Shown here: positions 1-8,702 of the stretch, piece by piece | Layout: every line of letters starts with the position of its first letter | Position numbering within the stretch: the first letter of the stretch is position 1 | NCBI GenBank assembly: GCA_900100245.1 | Contig: FNEU01000004.1 | Coordinates: 1-52,893 of the forward strand | Length of the DNA: 52,893 bases | Source of the DNA: Lachnospiraceae bacterium G41 | GTDB lineage: Bacteria; Bacillota; Clostridia; Lachnospirales; Lachnospiraceae | Direction of reading: 5' to 3' | The notes under the pieces: generated by a model | Told to the model about the DNA's origin: nothing | Database searches by the model: none | The model's input: the letters and a program-made list of their open reading frames with translations, nothing else | Program-made: the position numbers and the translations under genes

Positions 1-337
<337 letters not shown>

Positions 338-403
338 AGAGGTTAAGTTATCATAAGTCTTTTCATTAGAGAATTCTGTGTTCGGTTTTGAAGGTACAAA
401 CAA

Positions 404-477
404 GGCCTAGTGGCTCAGTTGGTTAGAGCGCCGCCCTGTCACGGCGGAGGTCGTCGGTTCGAGTCCGATCTGGGTCG
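404..477 (+). tRNA. tRNA-Asp (GTC)
   Basis: Complete cloverleaf: acceptor GGCCTAG pairs with CTGGGTC (470-476), D arm, anticodon stem CCGCC/GGCGG around loop CTGTCAC with anticodon GTC at 438-440, and a T arm with GTTCGAGTC. CCA is not encoded. It is the first of five tRNAs behind the 23S gene and probably cotranscribed with it. Confidence 0.97.
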
Positions 478-508
478 TTTCAACATAAGGTTGATATTTA
501 CTTTGCGT

Positions 509-581
509 GGGGTCTTAGCTCAGCTGGGAGAGCATCTGCCTTACAAGCAGAGGGTCACAGGTTCGAGCCCTGTAGGCCCCA
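509..581 (+). tRNA. tRNA-Val (TAC)
   Basis: Acceptor GGGGTCT pairs with AGGCCCC (574-580), anticodon stem TCTGC/GCAGA with loop CTTACAA gives anticodon TAC. D and T arms are canonical and CCA is not encoded. Part of the rrn-linked tRNA cluster. Confidence 0.97.
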
Positions 582-592
582 CTCACATTTAT

Positions 593-674
593 GGATGGGT
601 TCCCGAGTGGCCAAAGGGGGCAGACTGTAAATCTGTTAGCGACGCTTTCGGTGGTTCGAATCCACCTCCATCCA
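593..674 (+). tRNA. tRNA-Tyr (GTA)
   Basis: Class II tRNA with a long variable arm, as expected for bacterial tRNA-Tyr. Acceptor GGATGGG pairs with TCCATCC (667-673) with one G-T pair; the anticodon loop reads CTGTAAA, anticodon GTA. It lies 11 bases after tRNA-Val. Confidence 0.97.
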
Positions 675-698
675 GTTTGGGAGAAATCCTACCAATAT

Positions 699-771
699 CG
701 CGGGGTAGAGCAGCTGGAAGCTCGTCGGGCTCATAACCCGGAGGTCGTAGGTTCGAATCCTTCCCCCGCTA
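699..771 (+). tRNA. initiator tRNA-fMet (CAT)
   Basis: The anticodon loop CTCATAA sits on a stem with three consecutive G-C pairs (GGG/CCC), and position 1 is a C that does not pair with the T at position 72. These are the hallmarks of the bacterial initiator tRNA. The acceptor GCGGGG pairs with CCCCGC. One oddity: the T stem reads GTAGG against CCTTC, leaving a T-T mismatch at pair 50-64 where a T-A pair is usual. Confidence 0.95.
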
Positions 772-775
772 TTTT

Positions 776-848
<73 letters not shown>

Positions 849-858
849 TCTTTTATTT

Positions 859-878
859 CACCGAAAGGTGTTTTTTTT
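859..878 (+). terminator. rho-independent terminator of the rrn/tRNA operon
   Basis: Hairpin CACC-GAAA-GGTG followed directly by eight T. The short stem with a stable GAAA tetraloop and a long T tract is a convincing intrinsic terminator. Confidence 0.85.
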
Positions 879-916
879 ATGTCAAAATTCTGAAAAAACC
901 CTATTTTTACGCATTT

Positions 917-957
917 GCAACCGCCGGTTGACAAATTTCAAAGCCCGGTTGTTAGAT
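917..957 (+). promoter_or_regulatory. possible promoter with overlapping palindrome
   Basis: TTGACA at 928-933 is followed after 18 bases by TTAGAT (952-957). The -35 box overlaps a perfect inverted repeat CAACCG-C-CGGTTG (about 918-930). It could drive the small membrane protein at 1071. The -10 match is weak, so this is tentative. Confidence 0.35.
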
Positions 958-1070
958 TGCAACTTCATTTTTCCATATGATTTCCTTGTAAAGACGAGGG
1001 CAAAAAGTTAAACTTAAATTGCCCGATGAATAAATTTCATTTGGGCACGGCCCGGAAAGGATATCATATA

Positions 1071-1271
1071 ATGTTAACACCCGCACAGAAGAAGGCTAAA
1101 AGAATCAGATCCGGCTTAAGCGGCGCATACTGGTGTATCGTTGCCGCAACATATCTGCTTCTCGGACTTGCTTTTAATTTATGGCATCTTGCAGGCGTTA
1201 TCTTCCCCGTAGCCGGAGTAATTTATGCGGCTGCACTCGGAATTGTTAAGATTTTCGTAGACAAAGACTAA
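1071..1271 (+). CDS. small two-helix membrane protein, function unknown
   Basis: Predicted 66-residue protein with a basic N-terminal segment (about residues 1-15) and two hydrophobic stretches (about 18-35 and 38-60), so a small integral membrane protein. I chose the ATG at 1071 because GGAAAGG lies at 1054-1060, ten bases upstream; an in-frame ATG at 1026 has no such site. The pattern of two short helices with W, H and PVAG residues resembles the C-terminal membrane tail of some XRE regulators and DUF1700-type proteins of Clostridia, but here there is no DNA-binding part. No specific function can be given. It is monocistronic, closed by the terminator at 1303. Confidence 0.7.
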   Translation: MLTPAQKKAKRIRSGLSGAYWCIVAATYLLLGLAFNLWHLAGVIFPVAGVIYAAALGIVKIFVDKD

Positions 1272-1302
1272 AAGATTTATATAAAAAAATAACTAAAATT
1301 TT

Positions 1303-1332
1303 CCCCGAATGTTTAAAGCATTCGGGGTTTTT
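1303..1332 (+). terminator. intrinsic terminator
   Basis: Perfect nine-base stem CCCCGAATG/CATTCGGGG with a seven-base loop and five T. It ends the small membrane protein transcript and insulates the efflux operon. Confidence 0.9.
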
Positions 1333-1373
1333 ACTATATTTTAAAAAATCCCAATTTTTCTTTTAAAAAATGA

Positions 1374-1425
1374 TGGACAAATCTCAAAATTGTGCTATTA
1401 TAGTAATACCGACCGAACGGTCGGT
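1374..1425 (+). promoter_or_regulatory. promoter with TetR-type operator for the RND pump operon
   Basis: TGGACA (1374-1379) and TATTAT (1396-1401) form a promoter with 16-base spacing. Immediately downstream, over the expected transcription start, is a perfect inverted repeat, ACCGACCG-AA-CGGTCGGT (1408-1425). TetR-family repressors typically bind palindromes of this size and composition. The obvious ligand is the TetR protein encoded at 5412-6068 in the same operon, giving a negative feedback switch. The operator is seen; the repressor pairing is inferred. Confidence 0.8.
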
Positions 1426-1445
1426 CGGAAATGGAGATTTTTTTT

Positions 1446-4400
1446 ATGTCTAAATACAGTGTCAGAAAACCTTATACAGTCCTCGTGGGAGTGCTGCTAA
1501 TTATAGTACTCGGAGTTGTTTCTGTTACGAGAATGACTGCGGATCTTTTACCAAATATGAGCTTTCCGTATGTTGTCGTAATCACCACATATCCCGGCGG
1601 AACGCCCGAGGAAGTTGAAAGAAATGTCACTGCGCCGATTGAAGCACAGATGGCTACCACATCGAATATCAAGAATATTCAGTCGATGTCTTACAACAAT
1701 TATTCGCTGGTCATTCTTGAATACGAACAGAGCAGTAATATGGATTCCATAGTTATTCAGATGCAGCAGAAACTCGACCAGGTATCGGGTTCATTTCCTA
1801 CGGGTGTAGGTTCGCCTCTTATCATGCAGATTGACCCTTCGATGTTACCCGTAATGGTTGCATCCGCGGATGTCGAAGGCATGAATCAGATTGAGATTAC
1901 CGACTATGTAAATACTACTGTTGTTCCCTATCTTGAAAGCACGGAGGGTGTTGCAAGCGTCACCACAATAGGAAGCGTTGAAGAAAAGATTCAGATAACG
2001 CTTGATGAAGACAAGATTGATAAAATCAACAAAGATGTTTTGGTGAAAATCGAAGACAGCTTTATTGATGCACAGGAAGAAATCGATGAAGCAAAAGAAA
2101 AGCTCGATGAGGGAGAGCAGGAAATAAAGGACGGCCAGAGCAAGCTTGCCAAAGAACTTGCAAACGGAGCCAATGAAATTGTCAACGGCAAGATTCAGGC
2201 ATATATCGGTGAGGCTGCAATTGACAGCAATCTTTCGACACTCACGAATTTAAAACCTGCGCTTGAAAATGCCATAAATGCAGTCAATGCGTACAATCAG
2301 GAATTAAGCGTATATATGGAGCAGTATAATACGCTGCTTACATATAAAAATCTTCTTGAAAACGGTACGGATGAAGAGATATTTGCGGCTACCGGAATGA
2401 CCAGAGCACAGCTTATGGCTGTTATGGCGGAGCTTTCCGCATCCGCACCTCAGCAAATGCCGGATTCGACAGCTGTTCAGCAGGCTCTTGCGGCAGTTGT
2501 TGCAACGGGCGTTGATTTAAGAACGCTCGGTATTACTGCCGATTTTACGGATCTTCAGGCACTTTCATCACAGATGTCACGTGCTCTCGCACAGGTCAAT
2601 ACTTCAATCGCAACTCTTCAGGCGGCAAAACAGCCTCTGACCGAAGGCAAGATTTCACTTGACGATGCTTATAAAAAATTAAACGAAGGGCTCATAAACG
2701 GCATACTCGAAATCAGCCAAGGCGCCACAGAAATCGCCAATGCGAAAAATGCTCTTGAGCAGGGCCAAGACCAGCTTGACAGTGCAAAGGATGAGGCCGT
2801 TAAAGCAGCCGATGTTTCAAATATAGTCACGGCGGAAATGCTCGGCAATCTTATAGTCGCGCAGGATTTTTCTATGCCTGCAGGATATGTTCCGGACGGC
2901 AACAAACAGTATCTTATCAATGTCGGAGACAGTGTTAATACCGTAGAAGATCTTAAAAATATGGTTCTTTTGGATCTTGGAATGGACGGCATCAAACCCA
3001 TCTGCGTAAAAGATGTTGCCACGGTTGAAATAGTAAACAACGCTTCTGAATCATATTCAAAAATCAACGGCAATCCCGCAGTAATGCTTTCGATAGAAAA
3101 GCAGACCGGATATTCAACGGGTGATGTTACAGACAGACTGCTTGACCGTTTTGAGCAGATGGAAGAAGAAACTCCCGAGCTTAACATGGCGGTTCTTATG
3201 AACCAGGGCGTTTATATCGACATTGTTGTATCTAGCGTCCTTCAGAATATGCTTATTGGCGCAGCGCTTGCGATTATCATTTTGATTTTATTCCTAAAAG
3301 ATTTTAAATCGACATTTATTATTGCATGTTCGATTCCTTTAAGCGTAATATTCGCGATTGTGCTTATGTATTTCTCGCACATTACGTTAAATATAGTTTC
3401 CCTTTCGGGTCTGGCGCTTGGCATAGGAATGTTGGTAGATAACTCCATTGTAGTTATTGAAAATATATACCGACTGAGAAAAGAAGGCGTTACAGTCAAA
3501 AAAGCCGCGGCAGAAGGAGCAAAGGGTGTAGGCGGAGCTATTGCGGCATCTACACTTACCACAATCTGCGTATTTGTTCCCATCGTATTTTCCAAGGGCA
3601 TCACAAAACAGCTCTTTGTCGATATGGCATTAACCGTAGGATATACGCTTACGGCGTCCCTTATCGTGGCACTTACATTTGTTCCCGCAGCTGCTTCTCT
3701 CATGATAAAAGACGGTGAAGAAAAGCAGACAAAACTCTTTGACAGAATAAGAGATTTATATGCTTCGTTTTTACGAAACGTATTAAAGGTGAAACCGCTT
3801 GTTTTAATCCTTGCGCTTTTGCTTCTTGCAGGAAGCGTTTATGCAGGATTTTACAGAGGATTTTCATTCTTTGACATGGAGGTTGAAGTCGATCAGATTT
3901 CAATGACCGTGGCTCCGCCAAAGGGTGTGGAAATGACGGATGAAGAAATGATGGATGTCTGCGAAGAGGTTACCGCAAGAATAATTGACATTGACGGCAT
4001 TGATACAATCGGTGCAATGATGGGCGCGGACAGTCTTCTAAGCTCCTTCGGAATGGGTGGAGGAGGAGCCACATTCTACATTCTTCTTGATGAAGAAAGC
4101 GACCGTAAAATGAAGGATATTCAGGCGGATATCATCGACAGAACGAAGGATTTAAACTGCGATATCGATGTCACAACATCATCTACGGATATGACGTCTC
4201 TTTTAGGAAGTGGTCTCACCGTAATGGTTAAAGGTCGTGACCTTGACAAGATAAGGGAATACACCAAAGAAGTTGTTGCCATCATGGAAGAAACACCCGG
4301 TGTAATCGACATTAACGACGGACTTTCCGATACCACTCCGGCACTCAGAATTCACGTGGATAAATTAAAAGCGATGGAGTATCAGATGACGACGGCACAG

Positions 4401-5396
4401 GTCTACATGGAAGTAATGAAAGCCATAATGCCCGATACCGCAACAGCCAATCTTTCCGCAGAAATCAAGGATTACGACATTTACGTTATCTCTGACGAGC
4501 AGAAAGACACCACGCTTCAGGATATAAAAAATCTCAAATTCGATTACACCGACAGGGACGGAAAACACTATAAAATTCCTCTCTATAAAATAGTAACTTT
4601 TGAGGAAACTGACACATTAAACGTCATCAACCGTGACGCGCAGACCAAGTATATTAAAGTTACGGCTCAGATTGACGATGATCACAATATTTCATTTGTC
4701 GGCAACGAACTTGAAAACCGATTTAAAGAAATCGATATGCTTGAAGGCTACAAGATTGAGATGAGCGGTGAAGACGAAATGATTAAGGATGCCCTGCAGC
4801 AGGTAGTTTTAATGCTTATCCTTGCGGTAATATTTATTTACCTAATCATGGTGGCCCAGTTCCAGTCGTTCCTTTCGCCCTTCATCATCATGTTTACGAT
4901 TCCGCTTGCATTCACCGGAGGCTTCTTCGCACTCTTTGCGACGGGCTACAATGTATCGGTCATCGGCGCCGTAGGCTTTGTAATGCTGGCCGGTATCATA
5001 GTTAACAATGGTATCGTTATGGTCGATTATATCAACCAGTTAAGAGAGGCCGGAATGGGTAAAAAGGACGCAATAGTCGAGGCTGCGAAAACGAGACTCC
5101 GTCCGATTTTAATGACCACGCTGACCACCGTAATATCGATGTCAACACTGGCACTGGGACTCGGCGGAGGTTCATCGATGATGCAGCCGATGGCAATAGT
5201 TATGATAGGCGGACTTGTCTATGGTACACTGCTTACGCTTCTGGTGGTTCCCTGCCTCTACGATTTGTTTAACTCAAACAAATCAATGAAGAAGGACGAA
5301 TACGGAGAACTCATAAAAGAAGAGGAAACCGTTTTATCACCTGTGGTAGCACAAGAAATAAATGATGGTATAATACATTTTGACAGCATGGAATAA
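1446..5396 (+). CDS. RND-family efflux transporter (AcrB/SwrC type)
   Basis: Predicted 1316-residue inner-membrane pump of the resistance-nodulation-division superfamily, powered by the proton gradient. The N terminus reads SVRKPYTVLVG followed by a first membrane helix, then the typical DLLPNMSFPYVVV start of the porter domain. Two sets of six membrane helices flank the extracellular loops (clusters around residues 595-760 and 1115-1290). Gram-positive members such as SwrC are about 1050 residues; the surplus here is a Glu/Lys/Ala-rich, probably coiled-coil insertion at about residues 205-455. ATG 1446 is preferred over ATG 1431 because GGAG lies nine bases upstream. It is cotranscribed with the TetR gene that follows after 15 bases. 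Substrate unknown; lipids, surfactants or drugs are typical of the family. Confidence 0.92.
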   Translation: MSKYSVRKPYTVLVGVLLIIVLGVVSVTRMTADLLPNMSFPYVVVITTYPGGTPEEVERNVTAPIEAQMATTSNIKNIQSMSYNNYSLVILEYEQSSNMDSIVIQMQQKLDQVSGSFPTGVGSPLIMQIDPSMLPVMVASADVEGMNQIEITDYVNTTVVPYLESTEGVASVTTIGSVEEKIQITLDEDKIDKINKDVLVKIEDSFIDAQEEIDEAKEKLDEGEQEIKDGQSKLAKELANGANEIVNGKIQAYIGEAAIDSNLSTLTNLKPALENAINAVNAYNQELSVYMEQYNTLLTYKNLLENGTDEEIFAATGMTRAQLMAVMAELSASAPQQMPDSTAVQQALAAVVATGVDLRTLGITADFTDLQALSSQMSRALAQVNTSIATLQAAKQPLTEGKISLDDAYKKLNEGLINGILEISQGATEIANAKNALEQGQDQLDSAKDEAVKAADVSNIVTAEMLGNLIVAQDFSMPAGYVPDGNKQYLINVGDSVNTVEDLKNMVLLDLGMDGIKPICVKDVATVEIVNNASESYSKINGNPAVMLSIEKQTGYSTGDVTDRLLDRFEQMEEETPELNMAVLMNQGVYIDIVVSSVLQNMLIGAALAIIILILFLKDFKSTFIIACSIPLSVIFAIVLMYFSHITLNIVSLSGLALGIGMLVDNSIVVIENIYRLRKEGVTVKKAAAEGAKGVGGAIAASTLTTICVFVPIVFSKGITKQLFVDMALTVGYTLTASLIVALTFVPAAASLMIKDGEEKQTKLFDRIRDLYASFLRNVLKVKPLVLILALLLLAGSVYAGFYRGFSFFDMEVEVDQISMTVAPPKGVEMTDEEMMDVCEEVTARIIDIDGIDTIGAMMGADSLLSSFGMGGGGATFYILLDEESDRKMKDIQADIIDRTKDLNCDIDVTTSSTDMTSLLGSGLTVMVKGRDLDKIREYTKEVVAIMEETPGVIDINDGLSDTTPALRIHVDKLKAMEYQMTTAQVYMEVMKAIMPDTATANLSAEIKDYDIYVISDEQKDTTLQDIKNLKFDYTDRDGKHYKIPLYKIVTFEETDTLNVINRDAQTKYIKVTAQIDDDHNISFVGNELENRFKEIDMLEGYKIEMSGEDEMIKDALQQVVLMLILAVIFIYLIMVAQFQSFLSPFIIMFTIPLAFTGGFFALFATGYNVSVIGAVGFVMLAGIIVNNGIVMVDYINQLREAGMGKKDAIVEAAKTRLRPILMTTLTTVISMSTLALGLGGGSSMMQPMAIVMIGGLVYGTLLTLLVVPCLYDLFNSNKSMKKDEYGELIKEEETVLSPVVAQEINDGIIHFDSME

Positions 5397-5411
5397 ACGG
5401 GGGTTTAGGAA

Positions 5412-6068
5412 ATGATAAACGAAGATCTTTACGGATATATTCAGGAGATGGAAAATCTTCCCGAAAAGGAAATAAAAATCTATCTTGCGGTAGGAGAACT
5501 CATAAAAGAAGGCAAAGATATAGGAAGCCTTACAATAAGCGAAATTTCAAACCGCGCCGGCATAGGAAAAGGTACCACATACGAGTATTTTGAGAGCAAG
5601 GAAGAACTTATATACAAAGCCCTTCATTACTTTGTAATTGACTCTCTTAAAGTCGTGCTTTTAAAAATGCTTGATGAGGGCTCTTTTAAGGATAAGTTTT
5701 ATTCGGTAATGGATTATATGTGGGACAGCCGTTTAGGTGAAGATACGGTTCAGTCCATAATGAGTTTCGTTCGAAATATTAATCCCGCATATAAGGAAGC
5801 TCCGGTCACAAAAAATGCAGAGAAATACGACCCCTGCACTGCAACCAATTTCATCGAAATGCTGTTAAAGCAGTATCTTAACTCAGGTTTCGAAGAAGGC
5901 ATATTCACCGAAAAGGACGAAATCTACAGAAAGAATGTTTTAAGTTCACAGGTTCTTTTATTCCTTTTCCTAATGAAGGATATAAGAGAAGAAGAGCGTA
6001 AAAAAGAAATCGAAGATTACGTTTACGACGGAATGATTATGCTGCTTAATTCGAGAAAAAATGATTAA
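5412..6068 (+). CDS. TetR/AcrR family transcriptional regulator
   Basis: Predicted 218-residue repressor. The N-terminal helix-turn-helix is clear at about residues 22-62, with the family pattern TISEISNRAGIGKGTTYEYF followed by SKEEL. The C-terminal half is helical and variable, the usual ligand-binding and dimerisation domain. It lies 15 bases downstream of the RND pump and almost certainly controls that operon through the palindrome at 1408-1425. Ligand unknown. Closed by the terminator at 6087. Confidence 0.92.
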   Translation: MINEDLYGYIQEMENLPEKEIKIYLAVGELIKEGKDIGSLTISEISNRAGIGKGTTYEYFESKEELIYKALHYFVIDSLKVVLLKMLDEGSFKDKFYSVMDYMWDSRLGEDTVQSIMSFVRNINPAYKEAPVTKNAEKYDPCTATNFIEMLLKQYLNSGFEEGIFTEKDEIYRKNVLSSQVLLFLFLMKDIREEERKKEIEDYVYDGMIMLLNSRKND

Positions 6069-6086
6069 TGATTGATTATTTTTTAA

Positions 6087-6115
6087 GGTTGCGTCTTTTA
6101 TGGCGCAATCTTTTT
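6087..6115 (+). terminator. intrinsic terminator with CTTTTATGG loop
   Basis: Stem GGTTGCG/CGCAATC (one G-T pair) with loop TCTTTTATGG and five T. The loop CTTTTATGG recurs in two other hairpins of this window (17468-17499 and 36325-36351). Confidence 0.85.
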
Positions 6116-6118
6116 ATA

Positions 6119-6149
6119 TTGTACAAAACTCCCAACAATATGGTATAAT
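6119..6149 (+). promoter_or_regulatory. promoter of the degV gene
   Basis: A perfect -10 box TATAAT at 6144-6149, preceded by TTGTACA around 6119-6125 at 18-19 bases. It lies 30 bases upstream of the chosen ATG. Confidence 0.65.
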
Positions 6150-6179
6150 TAATTAACTATGAGAAAAGGAGCAAACAAG

Positions 6180-7031
6180 ATGGGCAAGACAATAATAATG
6201 GCAGACAGCACCTGCGACCTTTCAAAAGAATTAATCGAAAAATATCAGATTGAAATAATTCCTCTTTGCATCATTATGGATGACAAGAGTTATTTTGACG
6301 GAGTTGACACAACCGCCGAAGAAATAATTGCGTGGTCAAATGAAAAGAAAACCACACCCAAAACAAGTGCAGCAAGTATCGAAGTTTCAATGGATGCTTT
6401 GAAACCTCACAAGGAAGCCGGAGATGACGTTATCTTTATCGGTATCTCCGAAGACATGAGTACCACCTGCAACGTCATCCGCCTTGCGGCACAGGATCTC
6501 GAATATGACAGAGTATTTGTCATCAACTCGATGAACCTTTCCACAGGTATCGGACTTCAGGTTTTAAGAGCGGCCGAAATGCGCGATGCGGGAAAGAGTG
6601 CCGAGGATATTTATGAAGAAATCAACGGCGCCAGAGATAAAGTAAGAGCAAGCTTCGTGCTCGATCAGCTTGTATTCCTCTCAAGAGGCGGCAGATGTAA
6701 CGCAGTTACAGCACTTCTTGCAAACGCACTCAAATTAAAGCCCAGGATTGAAGTTAAAATGGGCAAGATGGGAGTTGGCACCAAGTACAGAGGAAAAATG
6801 CAGAAGGTTCTTATTTCATATGTTGACGATATGAAAGAGGATTTGCTTAAAGCTGATAAAACAAGAGTATTCGTTACCTACTGTTCGATGGATCACGACC
6901 TCGTACAGCCCGTGGTTGATTATCTTAAGGAACTCAATTATTTCGACGAAATCCTTGAGACACAGGCAGGCGGCGTTATTACGAGCCACTGCGGACCCGG
7001 CACACTCGGCGTGCTCTTCTATCTTCAGTAA
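6180..7031 (+). CDS. DegV family protein (fatty-acid binding)
   Basis: Predicted 283-residue cytoplasmic protein. The start MGKTIIMADSTCDLS and the C-terminal HCGPGTLGV pattern are typical of DegV proteins, which bind a fatty acid between two domains; related FakB proteins deliver exogenous fatty acids to the FakA kinase. Length fits the family (about 280). ATG 6180 has AAAAGGAG eight bases upstream, whereas the longer in-frame start at 6159 has none. No fakA gene is nearby, so a role as FakB is possible but not shown. It may be cotranscribed with the nucleotide-kinase-like gene at 7075. Confidence 0.9.
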   Translation: MGKTIIMADSTCDLSKELIEKYQIEIIPLCIIMDDKSYFDGVDTTAEEIIAWSNEKKTTPKTSAASIEVSMDALKPHKEAGDDVIFIGISEDMSTTCNVIRLAAQDLEYDRVFVINSMNLSTGIGLQVLRAAEMRDAGKSAEDIYEEINGARDKVRASFVLDQLVFLSRGGRCNAVTALLANALKLKPRIEVKMGKMGVGTKYRGKMQKVLISYVDDMKEDLLKADKTRVFVTYCSMDHDLVQPVVDYLKELNYFDEILETQAGGVITSHCGPGTLGVLFYLQ

Positions 7032-7074
7032 AAAAACTAAGGGGAAAAGAACCAAAAGGTTTTAAAAGATTTAA

Positions 7075-7665
7075 ATGGGAAAGATTTATTGTATCTGCGG
7101 AAAAAGTTCGTCCGGCAAAGATACTGTTTATAAAAGACTTTTGGCTGATGAAAATCTTAAATTAAATCAGCTCGTAACATACACTACAAGACCTATCAGA
7201 GAAGGCGAAGTAAACGGAAGAGAATATTTTTTCATCGACGAAGCCAAAGCGTTAGCGCTTCATGAAGAAGGCAAAATCGTTGAATCAAGAGCTTACAATA
7301 CCGTTTTTGGAATATGGAAATACATGACCGTCGATGACGGAGACATGGAACTTGATAAAAAAAGTTATATCGTAATCGGCACACTCGAATCCTACGTTCA
7401 GATAAGAAATTATTTTGGCAAAGACAAAGTTGTTCCCGTAATGATTGACGTGGATGACGGCGAAAGACTCGAAAGAGCTCTTAAAAGAGAAAGACAACAG
7501 GCGAGTCCTAAGTACGATGAAATGTGCAGAAGATTCCTTGCTGATTCCGCAGATTTCAGTGAAGAAAAAGTTAAGAGCGCCGGTATTGAAAAGGTATTTG
7601 TAAACGACGATCTCGAGGATTGTATTTCGAAGGTCAGGGAATATGTTTTAAGTATGGAAGCATAG
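7075..7665 (+). CDS. guanylate kinase-like nucleoside monophosphate kinase
   Basis: Predicted 196 residues with an N-terminal P-loop GKSSSGKDT and the TYTTRPIREGEVNGREYFF segment that is diagnostic for the guanylate kinase fold (GMP-binding TRPxRxGExxGxxYxF). The expected reaction is phosphate transfer from ATP to GMP. The P-loop with D-T in place of S/T-T and the weaker C-terminal match leave room for a specialised paralogue rather than the housekeeping Gmk. It stands just upstream of holB, the place that thymidylate kinase occupies in Bacillus. The Shine-Dalgarno site is weak. Confidence 0.82.
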   Translation: MGKIYCICGKSSSGKDTVYKRLLADENLKLNQLVTYTTRPIREGEVNGREYFFIDEAKALALHEEGKIVESRAYNTVFGIWKYMTVDDGDMELDKKSYIVIGTLESYVQIRNYFGKDKVVPVMIDVDDGERLERALKRERQQASPKYDEMCRRFLADSADFSEEKVKSAGIEKVFVNDDLEDCISKVREYVLSMEA

Positions 7666-7699
7666 ACTATGGTTTGGGGATTACAAAAGGTGAATGACT

Positions 7700-8692
7700 A
7701 TGGCAAGATTTGAAGACATTATAGGACAGGACCATTTAACCGAATATTTTAAAAAAGCAATTGCTACCGGAGAGGTTGCACACGCATACATCATCGAAGG
7801 TGAAATGAGAAGCGGAAAGGAATTCATTGCAAGAGTTTTTTCCGAGGCTCTTTTATGCGAAGGCGAAGGCGAAAAGCCCTGCGGCAAATGCCAGTCATGC
7901 CTGCAGATGGAAAACAACGCCCATCCGGATTTTTACAATATCGTTCATGACAAACCGGGCTTAATCAGCGTGGATGATGTCAGAGATCAGGTTGTAAAAG
8001 ACATTAACACAAAGCCTTTCAAAGGCAAATATAAAATCTATCTTATCAACGAAGCAGAGATAATGAATGAAGTGGCTCAGAACACTCTTTTAAAGACTCT
8101 TGAAGAGCCGCCCGAATACGTGGTAATTATTCTTTTAACCACATCCAAGGAAAAGCTTCTGCCCACCATTCAGTCAAGATGCGTTAAGCTCTCGCTTAAG
8201 CCCGTTGAGAAAAAGATCTTAAAGAAATATCTCATGAAGGAATTTAAGATTCCCGATTACAAAGCAGATATTGCGGTATCTTTCTCACAGGGTAACTTCG
8301 GTAAGGCCAAAATGCTCATCATGAATGAGGATTTCGACAAGATGAAAACCGAAGCCGTATCGCTCCTTAAACACATAGGTGAGATGGATGCTCCCGACAT
8401 CATGGAAGCCATCAACAAGATCAAGGAATATAAGTACGACGAGATAGATTACCTTGATATTTTCTCGGTATGGTACAGGGACGTTCTTTTGTTCAAGGCA
8501 ACGAACGATGTTAATGACCTTGTATTCAAACAGGAAATACAGTATATTAAATCAGTGGCCAAAAAGACGAGTTACGAGAAGATTGATGATATCGTAAAAG
8601 CTCTTGAAAAGACCAAAACCAGATTAAAAGCAAAAGCAAATTTCGAAACCTGCATGACTTTGTTGCTTGAAGTCATAAAAGGAACAGGATAG
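7700..8692 (+). CDS. holB: DNA polymerase III delta' subunit
   Basis: Predicted 330-residue clamp-loader subunit, AAA+ fold. It opens with FEDIIGQDHL and has a degenerate Walker A (GEMRSGKE), the zinc-knuckle cysteines C53, C61, C64 and C67, the LLKTLEEPP segment after Walker B, and SRC near residue 160, all characteristic of delta'/gamma-type subunits. The ATG at 7700 has AAAAGGTGA seven bases upstream; the ATG at 7694 is too close to it. Followed by ricT, a gene order (holB-ricT-methyltransferase-rsmI) conserved across Firmicutes. Confidence 0.93.
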   Translation: MARFEDIIGQDHLTEYFKKAIATGEVAHAYIIEGEMRSGKEFIARVFSEALLCEGEGEKPCGKCQSCLQMENNAHPDFYNIVHDKPGLISVDDVRDQVVKDINTKPFKGKYKIYLINEAEIMNEVAQNTLLKTLEEPPEYVVIILLTTSKEKLLPTIQSRCVKLSLKPVEKKILKKYLMKEFKIPDYKADIAVSFSQGNFGKAKMLIMNEDFDKMKTEAVSLLKHIGEMDAPDIMEAINKIKEYKYDEIDYLDIFSVWYRDVLLFKATNDVNDLVFKQEIQYIKSVAKKTSYEKIDDIVKALEKTKTRLKAKANFETCMTLLLEVIKGTG

Positions 8693-8702
8693 AAAGGTAA
8701 GT

